Shown: piece by piece, positions 55,829 through 64,000 of the stretch
Layout of the letters: the number at the start of each line of letters is the position of its first letter
Numbering within the stretch: position 1 is the first letter of the stretch
Assembly: GCA_001566295.1 (NCBI GenBank)
Contig: KQ964278.1
Location: forward strand, 1 to 64,000
Length of the DNA: 64,000 nt
DNA from: Microdochium bolleyi
Taxonomy: Eukaryota > Ascomycota > Sordariomycetes > Xylariales > Microdochiaceae
Direction of reading: 5' to 3'
The notes under the pieces: model-generated
The model's input: the letters and a program-made list of their open reading frames with translations, nothing else
What the model was told of the DNA's origin: nothing
The model's database searches: none
Translations under genes and position numbers: made by a program

Positions 55829-57639
55829 ATCTACGCGCTAGTACCGTGCAATCCTTGTTACTCGTCTCTGCGAGGGTGTCCAGCCATCAGAGAATGAAGT
55901 AAGAGGCAGACAGGTTTACGGACCGGCAAACGTGGTATTTTGGCTTGCGCTCGATGACCATCCTCACAACCATGATTGAGCTTTAACAGCAGCTTGTGCT
56001 CGCAAAGCTGCGGGGTCGTGCACCGTGATACATGATGCTCCACTATTCCTGCATGTGCTCCATTATACGGCCTCAATATAGGCTAAAAAAGCACGGAGCG
56101 ATTGACCCCCTACATGCAGGTAGCATGCAATTATGGCCTGCAGGCAAGCGATGTTGACTGTGTCCTGTGTGGCTTGCGGTGAGTGCCAGCAATCTTGCAT
56201 CCTTCTACCCGGTGACGCGGCGAACGCCCTGGAGGACTTGCTTTCCCTCTGCACACGCGAAACCTGCGTGGAGATTTCTCAGTATATGTGAAAGAGAACT
56301 TGCGACTCTAATTTGCCATATATTCGGAAAAGCTTTGTACGACCATGTACTGTAGACCCTTCTGAGGTAATGACAAGGACCACAGGGACACCTGATTTGT
56401 AATGCTATCGCTACTGCCGCCAATCACAGTTCCAGGTATCAAGTGATGAGCGTTAAATCGTTGTGCAAGACGGACGATCGGCCACGTCACATGTCCCGAA
56501 GGGGTGAGATGCATGTAATCAGATGGAGGTTTGGTCATGGAGCAGATTACCCAAAATAGGTGCAAACAAGTTGGCAGCTGTTGATAACGATGCGCGTGAA
56601 GAAGAGCTTGAATGTGGTCAGCTAGCCTGCAGCGTTGCATCGATAGTGTGCTTGCAAGCCACGACTTCAGCTCGGACGTACTGCTGGTGGTGGCATCGTG
56701 ATTGATGGCACATGCCGAAATTCGGGTTGGGGGATGGCGGTTTTCGTTCCTATTATCCGACAAATGAATCTGAGTTGCCCCTTGTGCTCAAGCTCGACTG
56801 CATCATCTCCGACCAAACCGGGTCTTCCCGGTGCGAAGATGGGCGTTACTTAGTCTCCAATCCTAAGGCCAGCTCCTGCGAGAGGCGGCAAAAGGACTTC
56901 GATGCGCACAGGGTTGTGTCGGACAGTTCAGTGCGACAACACATGCTAGCACAATCGTCGTGCGGATAGAGGGGCTTCTCGGGTAGATAGTGCATGACTA
57001 CGTACCCACGTCTCGTGCAGGTGCAGTACATGGTGTCTCGAGGGGGCTGAAGTAGCTGGCTGGGCTCAATTGCGGTGAGTGGAGTGCTACCTCACATGTA
57101 GTCACAGGCAAAGGGTCAGACCCTGCGCACGACCCTAGTCGCTACCCCACTATGTCGGAAACGCGGCACCTCCCCCATCCCTTCACGATGCTGGCCCGCT
57201 CTCCCAACATCTCCTTCAGAGGCATGCCTGTCACGATAAACGCACTGCGAGAATGGTTTGCCCAAGATTTGCTAGCACAAATCTCGACCAAACAGGGTCC
57301 CCAGACACGCAAGCTTTGCATGATCGCGGTCCGAATCAGCACTGAGTAAGGAGCTAGATGGATCAGAGAGTATTGTGTGCTCAGCACTGGCTTCTTGATG
57401 ATAGGCTCCATGACAGAGGGCAACCAACGATCCTGGGCGTGGATGAGATCCCTTTGTGTTCTGGAGGTCCTGGTGGGCCCACTTCTACGGTGCACTGTCA
57501 GGTTTGTTGGCACGAAGGCTTATGCCACACAACAGTTCAGGAGTGAGAACACGTCCATTGTACCCTCGTGTAAACGACACGCGTCTAGGCCAACACTCTG
57601 TCTTTCACCCAGAACGAAATGCGTCATTGTGCGCCAAAT
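55829..57639. other. Intergenic, no gene recognised
   Basis: Includes a 151-codon minus-strand frame (56308-56763) without a recognisable family; other frames are short and overlapping. Confidence 0.35.
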
Positions 57640-57830
57640 ACACAACGACGCGATCGAGAGCGAACTCGACCGCCTGCGACGGCAACTGCGGGAGGCACAG
57701 TAACGCGTAGCCGAAGCCTCGAGGGAGGGGGACATTCAACAGCAACGCGCAGACAGCGAATGGCACCGCGCAGACGATGTGGCAGCCCGGTCACAGAGGA
57801 CGACCCTATTGCAATACATTAAAAATTTGC
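57640..57830 (+). pseudogene. Coiled-coil relic of a fungal kinase-associated N-terminal module
   Basis: The plus strand reads AIESELDRLRRQLREAQ, a stop, RVAEASREGDIQQQRADSEW, then RTTLLQYIKNLPPIS. The pattern of Gln/Arg-rich coiled coil followed by TTLxxYI...LS resembles the N-terminal part of large fungal proteins that precede protein-kinase-like domains. No downstream domain follows. The stop (CAG or CAA to TAA possible) and short length indicate a relic. Tentative. Confidence 0.28.
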
Positions 57831-58305
57831 CACCGATATCTCGACCTCGATGTCGCTGTCGAATCGATGGGCTGGAGTGGCCCGTACGGGGATCTTCTCA
57901 ATCAAGTCGTAAGTGGATACCGATTGTGGTTACCACTGTATCTGCGTGGGGGAACTGAATATAGTGCCACGATTGAGCGCCGATGTCGCCTATGTACTGC
58001 AAGGCCTAAAACAGGAAGCGAGAGAACAATTCTTGGACCTGAGAAACTGTAGACACACCAAATTTTTATCTGCTGATCATACGCAGGTGACTTGCTACAA
58101 CCCAACTAGTGCAGCGAATCATCGCTCCCACGCTTTACCTTGCGGGGTTTATGAGAGACACTCGGTCTCTTGTGTTTGGGATGTCGCTTCCTAGTTGAAC
58201 GCGAACTGCAATCCGCGGGATCCGACGGATTGTTGCCCTTCGATTGGTATTCGGTCTGTCTCGCGCTCGTTCTAATACGAGAACACTGCAAATCTATCCC
58301 TTCCA
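57831..58305. other. Short intergenic stretch, no gene recognised
   Basis: Only short overlapping frames between the coiled-coil relic and the 3' end of the DUF3638 relic. Confidence 0.4.
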
Positions 58306-61300
58306 TCACTCCTTGAAGTCATCTTTCGCAATGAGCCTACTATCCAGGGCCTTTCCGGTGTGCGTCTTGTCAATCGTCTCGCAGTTGCGCCGTATCTTCA
58401 TCATGATGACGTTAAGCAAGCCCACCAGATTCTCATCCATCATACGCGCCATCGCGGCGCGGTCCCTGCCCTCGCTAGACTCGCCTTCACTTGGACTCCT
58501 CGAAGGCGATGGAGACAGTGGCGGCGGAGCATGGAGATACTTCCGTAGCGCCTCGAATTCAGCAAAGGTCTTGAGATACATTGTCCGGCAAAGAGATCAA
58601 GCTCAAGCGTTACTTCCACAGGGATATCAATCAGCAAGGGCTGTGGTGCCAACGAAGGCACAGTGTACAGGTCTAGACTGTCCAGGCTGCCGAACCTCTC
58701 GTTAAGCAGCGGCGCGTATAGATGCAACGTGACTGCGTGGGACTGCTTGATCATATCCATAAGACCCTGGGCCTCGTACGGGCTGATGATGACCATGTGT
58801 TTCAGCGTACGCTTAATCTCGGGCTTGGGCCTGGTCTTGCCAACAGATTTATCCCGCTGTTCAGCTGACGGAGGTCGGGGGGATGGCAGAGATGGGGACG
58901 CGGCCTCGAAGGAGCGGAGGGCACCGATGCCTGTCAAGATCCACTGCACGGGCCGCTGGTACAAGTCTGACACGTGGCCCACGCCTGGCGTTTTGATGGT
59001 GGCCTGGAAGTCGCGCGTGCAGTGCACCCGGTCTGTGATGCGGCGGCGGCGGCGCAGCTGGGAGAGGTACCTGCCTGCCGAGGAGTCGGCAAGCCACTCA
59101 TAGACCGGGATGAAAGCTTTGCTTGCAGCCCGGATGCTCCCGGTCTGGACGAACTCCACGACATCCGCGTTTATTGAATGCTCTTGCGGCTCCGCCTTAC
59201 CCGGCCGCTCGAGCTGTCTCTGCTCCTCGACCTCGGGTGCCAGCTCACGCTCCTGCTCTTCCTGGAGGATCGTAGGTGAGGATGAACCGGTGGCGCCGAG
59301 ATCCTGACAGCGCTGGAGGATTAGGCGCTGCGTCTCGCTAAATGTGGACTAGGCGGAAGCAGTTGAAGTATCTGGCTGCGGGACTGGACGGTACCGCGTC
59401 TCGAGCAGCTGCGCCTCATCCTCGAGAAATCCTTTGGCTAGGTCTTCGGTGAAGGCTAGGTGCATCGTCTGATTTCCATTTTTTACAGTAGCAAGCGTCT
59501 CGTCGCCGCGTGCTTGTGCCCATAATTGGCTGTGGCTCTCGTGCCGCCTGCCCTGGTCTGCCCAAAGTGCCGTATTGCGCCGGGCGTCGTGCCATGTCTC
59601 GGAGATGGACCAGACGAGGACATCAGAGACGCATACTTGTTGCATGAGGTTCTCGGGGCACATGAGCCTGTTGATCTTGCGCTAAATTTCTTCTGGCACG
59701 CAGAAGACGACAGACTGGCTTCTGCCCAGCTCACGCATACACATGCAGGCTATCCCGTGTTAAAATGACATGTTTAGCACAGTTATCTCGTAATATGACA
59801 TCGATAAGACTCTCGGCCGAGCACTCACCTGGCACAAGTCTGTCTTTGACCAAATTGGCACCCAGCGTTACTGCTGCGCGGTAGTACTCCGGCAGCTTGA
59901 GATGGGTGCCGCGGGTGTGCGCGTCGTCGAGGAATACGACGCACAGGCTGAGTTGCGTACAATAGGGCGACGTCTGGAGCGCCTCAACATGGCCCTTGCG
60001 GTCTACGACGAAGATATTGTCCTGCTTGTCGACAAACACGGCCGCTTCAGTCCTGCTGTCATCAGACAGCAGAGCCAGCCACATTTGTGCGACGCCCAGG
60101 TTGTCCAGCTCGATGATTTGCGCGCCGACGTCGAGTATCACACGAACAGGTGGATTCATGGCGACGACCATCTCAAGAAATTGCTCAGCGTCGGTAGTCA
60201 CCGGCAAAGGGCCATGCGTGAATTGGATGTTACCCACGGTCGCGTGCTGGGGAGGAGGAATCATCATCACACTGTTCTCCGCCTGCAAGAGGTGTTGCAA
60301 GACCAGTGCGTTGGTGTGAGCCTGAGCCGGCAGGGCCGTCTGCGTGACGCTGAGGGGGAGCACAATCTGGGCGTCGCTGGTTCCGCTAAAGCCTGTCGTG
60401 GGGTGCGGCTTCTGCTCGCCAATGTCCCAGCCCGAGGCAGACAGCCGATGAGGGAACTCCTTCATCTCCGTGATGAAGACCACGTGGGCGAGGAAGTAGT
60501 CGACCGCCGCCTTGGAGTAGCGGAAGCATGGGAAAAGCTTATTGGAACAGAAATCTGGATCGTCCAGGTTCACACCGCTGAGCTGCTCGAGGGGGCTGGG
60601 CAGGGAGTCGGCGTCCTTGACCAAAGTTGCATACTCGTCGGCACGCTGGTCGGAGCGGTCGAGATGGGAGAGGGCGCTGTCAAGCTGGCCGTTGGTGAGG
60701 CCCTCGTAGTAGTAGCTCAGCGTCGTGAGTAGAATGACAACATCCGGGTGACTGAATTCGGACCGTATGGATGGGTGATCTTTGGCGCGGAACGGCACGG
60801 CCAGTCTAGTCGGTGGTGAACGGGTAGTATCCAGGCCATTGTCAACCCTCCAGCGCTTGTGCCCAAATGCGAACGCCAGGATGCCTTTAGCAAGGAGACC
60901 CCGAAGGAGCAGCAGCGTGTTCTTGGTAGTCTCGCCCAGAAACCCCTGGGATGAGGGCTTTCGACTAAAGCGATGGTCTCCGCAGATGCTCCCGGGTTTC
61001 TGATATATTCGCGGACAGCAACACAGAGAAGGGGGGATGACTGGGTAATGGGGAAGCCCGCTAGGCCGTACTGGCAGACATAGTCAGCAACCATGTCAAG
61101 CAGCTTGTCTGCAGCCTTCGGCTCGATGAGACGCGTGTGGGGGAAGCACCCCAGCGATCCAGGTTGAATATCGGTGCCGTGCAAGAACTGCTGCTTGACC
61201 GTGGGGAGGCATTTACGGACCGCATCGAGCACCTCCTGGATGCAGGTCCAGCGCTCCGGGCTGTGGTCGATAGGCTGCTGCAGTCCGAGCGAGTAGACCA

Positions 61301-63233
61301 GTTCGAACTTGGGACTAAAGTTATCATCGCTCTCGTCGACAAAGTCACAGCTGTGGCGGCGCATGAAGTCGTGCAGGTGCAAGAGTTGGTCGGCAGTCCC
61401 ATTTTTCTGGCTGATTTTGTGTTCGATGCCCATCAGTTGGAACGACAAGATATGTTCAGGCTGGACCAGAAGCACGCCACCCTCGTCGCGGCAGCGTTTG
61501 AGAAGCTTCTGGATGGCGCTGACCTCAGAAGGACCGATCTTGATCGAACGGGAAAAAGGGAGATGGAACACTTGGCGGTCGACCAGGCCGCCGAGCTTCG
61601 AGACGAGCATGTGGACCATCTGCTTGCGCTGTGGCTTCGCCACGATGACCCGCATCAGCTTATCGCTGTCTGCAAGCGACCTGACCAGCATGGGCACAAT
61701 CACTGACGACTTGCCTTCGCCCATGTTCAGCTGCATGACGGCGTTCTTGTCGTGGGTTGGTTTCTGCATGTGCGTGGCAATGTTGACCTGGACCTCGCGG
61801 ATGAGAATGGACCCTTCAATTTCGAGAAGGAGCAATTCAGGGTGCTCGATTGGCTTCCAATTGGCGTGGCCCTTGTTCTGAAGCTCCTTGACGAGTGCCG
61901 CTCCACGCGCCTTGGATAGTCTCTGTGCGCGTTGCAGTCGTGTCAAGGCCAGCCCGTACTCGATGAAGACCTCATTCTAGTCGTTGCTAAGACTTTCCCA
62001 GTGCTTGCGGTTCAGCCGCTCTAGGAGGAGTACAGGAAAAAGCCGCGGGAGCTGGTAAACATCTGCGACATCGTTGATCATGGCCTTGATGATGCTCTCG
62101 TACAAGGAGTTGACATGGTTCTTGCAAGCGACGAGATGGGGTTCCAATATTGCCCGCACCTCTGCAGAGTTCGGCGCCAGCGTTTTCTGCAAAAACCGTC
62201 CTTGCTCAAGCGCAGCGAGACTTGCTCCAAGTTGACAACGTAGTTGTCTCGTACGTCGACTGAGCATTCGCCTTGAGACAGCCGGCCATTCTTTTCAGTC
62301 GAGATCTGGCATGCGCTTCAACATTATTATTGGCCTTTGACGACATGTTTAGCATCTCAAGCAAGCTAAAGGGCGTGGACGTGACGTTTGGTGGAGGGCT
62401 TTGAGCAAATAGGTCCGCCGCAGCCACATATCCCCGGCCAGCGTGAGGCACTGCCGGCATAATCATCGGTGCTGGGTGAGCCGGCCTAACCAGAGTGCAC
62501 TTGCTCCGCGGCACAGTTTCGCAGATCTGCTGGAGATATTGGAAGAACTGCAAGTTCTCAAACCATACGCGGAATAACCCACAAACATTAGCCATGACGT
62601 TGCCTTCTGACCGGAAATACTTGTTGAAGTCCTCGAGAATAGTACCAGTTGGTGCAGCAGGTACGGCGCACGGCCACTGAGCACCAAAGTATGTGGCGAG
62701 TTCCCCCACAGCCTTCTCGGCTCGCTGTTCCCACGAGGCGCGGCCACGCCTGTGGAAAGCCTCGAAGGACTCTTTCTTCCGGCGCAACTCGATTATGTCC
62801 TTGTCCGGTGAAATCGCGCCTTTCATGTCGCACAATCTGGAGGACGTTGTCGCGACCGAACGCACGGCCACGCTTCAAGGCGAAATGTGTATGCGAAGTC
62901 GGCAGGTGAACCAAGCTCATCCTGCTAGAGCAAGTGAAGAACGTGGTTAGAACGTGCACGATCGTGCTGTCCGCTTCCGCAGCGCAAGAGAGCGAGGCTA
63001 GCCAGGCGCCGAGCGTAAGCCAACTCTCTCTGGTGGCAGACTGACTGAGAAGGCGATGCAGTTTTGAGCCAGTTCCGCACGATGAAGCTCTTGGTTGCGT
63101 TCTTCCAGGGCAGGAACCACTTTGCGTCATACGAGAGTTCATCGACGCAGAGGTCTGCAGAGTCATTAGCTATAGATTGTTCCTCCAGAAACTTCCAGAT
63201 GTGCATCGGTAGATCCTTGACCACAGTCTCCAT
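58306..63233 (-). pseudogene. DUF3638/DUF3645 giant protein, broken and N-terminally truncated
   Basis: The minus strand encodes about 1600 residues of a fungal DUF3638/DUF3645 P-loop protein; intact relatives are near 3000. The start region METVVKDLPMHIWKFLEEQS is followed by NWKPIEHPELLLLEIEGSIL and the Walker-A-like MQLNMGEGKSSVIVPM. Then come FVDESDDNFSPKFELVYS (DEXD-like), FSHPDVVILLTTLSYYYEGL, MKEFPHRLSASGWDIGEQKP, RVILDVGAQIIELDNLGVAQ and LDDAHTRGTHLKLPEYYRAA. A C-terminal region ends IRRNCETIDKTHTGKALDSR. Lesions are TAG at 61977-61979, 59683-59685 and 59349-59351 in otherwise continuous frames, a frame change near 62206-62267, and a probable 1-nt deletion near 58575-58581 (after FAGQ). 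At least one intron (59826-59740, GTGAGT..GATAG) is still clean. Three TAGs where CAG fits suggest C-to-T mutation. Function in intact relatives is unknown. Confidence 0.82.
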
Positions 63234-64000
63234 GGTAGTCCTCGAACTGGAGGCTGTACACTTTCAGCAACCTCATTCTCGATTCCTCCTGGTTAGCGCG
63301 ATGTGCATGGGCATAACATATTCACTACTCAGTATACGACCTACCTCCAAGAGGGCAATGGTGTTGCAACAACGGGCGTATAAGCGGAATCGATGTCCAC
63401 GGGCTGATCTTACACCCAAGGTAAGTGCGAAGCTGCCGGCAACACATCAGAATCGAGGTGGCTGGAGTGTTTGTAGGTGAATTTCTACGAAATGCTATTT
63501 ACCCCGCACTTCGTTGAGGTTCAATTAACCAATCACAATTAATACATGCCCAGCCCCGCCTATGTCATGCTGCTGTCCAACTCGTGCCCATTAATATTGG
63601 CGCAACAGGAATCCGGCAATGTGCCTGGCTTCGGCTCGAAACTCACCCTTCGTTGTGGGGCTCGATTCCCAGGCATGTGTTGAGGAAAGCGGTCATGTTT
63701 GCGTTGTGCGTTGGTCCACATTCCTATCGTCTGCTACAAGCTTGACATTGTAACGCAGCCAGGCGGCACCGGCTCTTTTCTGAGCTGAAGTTCCTGAGCT
63801 GTTAAGTCCATGCGTGCCTCGCCTTCCACTGATTCCTGGACCTCTTCACGCAACGTCTTCCGTGCGCTTTCGCGATCCTCGCCACAATTGAGCAGCACGC
63901 AAGCGCCAATATTTTAGGTAGCGAGTACGCCGCGTCTTCCTCCTACTTTGCCTCACAGATGCTTGCCCACGCCTCGAATTTCAAGTTGTCGAGAGATGTG
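63234..64000. other. Intergenic to window end
   Basis: Upstream of the DUF3638 relic. The missing N-terminal half of that protein is not encoded here in any frame that I can recognise. Confidence 0.45.

Noticed and set aside
1..64000. CRISPR arrays, tRNA genes, bacterial-type operons
   Set aside because: The DNA is fungal nuclear with introns; the only short tandem array (43657-43800) has no spacers, and I found no convincing tRNA cloverleaf by reading.

Overview
The window comes from a filamentous ascomycete (Pezizomycotina-type) nuclear genome. The evidence is short GT..AG introns of about 49-155 nt with CTAAC-like branch points, and a gene set typical of moulds: an ENA-type Na+-ATPase, a TRK K+ transporter, a GH18 chitinase, FunK1 kinases, an AP-1-like bZIP, an OTT_1508-type deaminase, PDDEXK_12, DUF3638 and DUF3505. 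Fungal transposon families are also present. Species cannot be fixed from sequence alone. I saw no convincing tRNA, rRNA or CRISPR.

Layout. 1-14 kb: three spliced genes that bear on alkali-cation balance. These are an ENA P-type Na+-ATPase (minus), a Ser/Thr kinase resembling the fungal NPR/HAL5 group (minus), and a TRK K+ transporter (plus). The last two are head to head over 657 bp. Between ENA and the kinase lie relics of a CCDC97/DUF2052 gene, a P-loop NTPase, a pogo transposase and a ferric-reductase-like gene. 15-38 kb: two paralogous FunK1 kinase genes in a duplicated block, one flank of which carries a 1.7-kb DD34E transposon. A 135-bp MITE of the same family sits near the other copy. 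Between the copies are a bZIP factor, a secreted GH18 chitinase, a solo LTR and several weak or decayed genes. 38-64 kb: mostly decayed. It holds a LINE with an internal RT deletion, a 24-bp tandem repeat, a DUF3505 relic, a BAH-PHD gene split by a solo LTR, a PDDEXK_12 relic, a C2H2 gene, an apparently intact OTT_1508-type deaminase and a large broken DUF3638/DUF3645 gene.

How the genes may work together. In yeast, Na+ export by ENA and K+ uptake by TRK are the two main arms of salt tolerance, and Hal4/Hal5 kinases stabilise TRK. Finding all three kinds within 12.6 kb suggests a salt or alkaline-pH response cluster; this is an inference from domain content and position. The rest looks like accessory, repeat-rich sequence. 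Several relics contain in-frame TAG where CAG would fit, the C-to-T change expected of RIP, yet the duplicated FunK1 genes remain open.

Exon coordinates were worked out by hand from splice consensus and frame continuity. The spliced lengths of ENA, the HAL-like kinase, TRK, both FunK1 genes, bZIP, GH18, the deaminase and BAH-PHD (LTR excluded) all divide by three.
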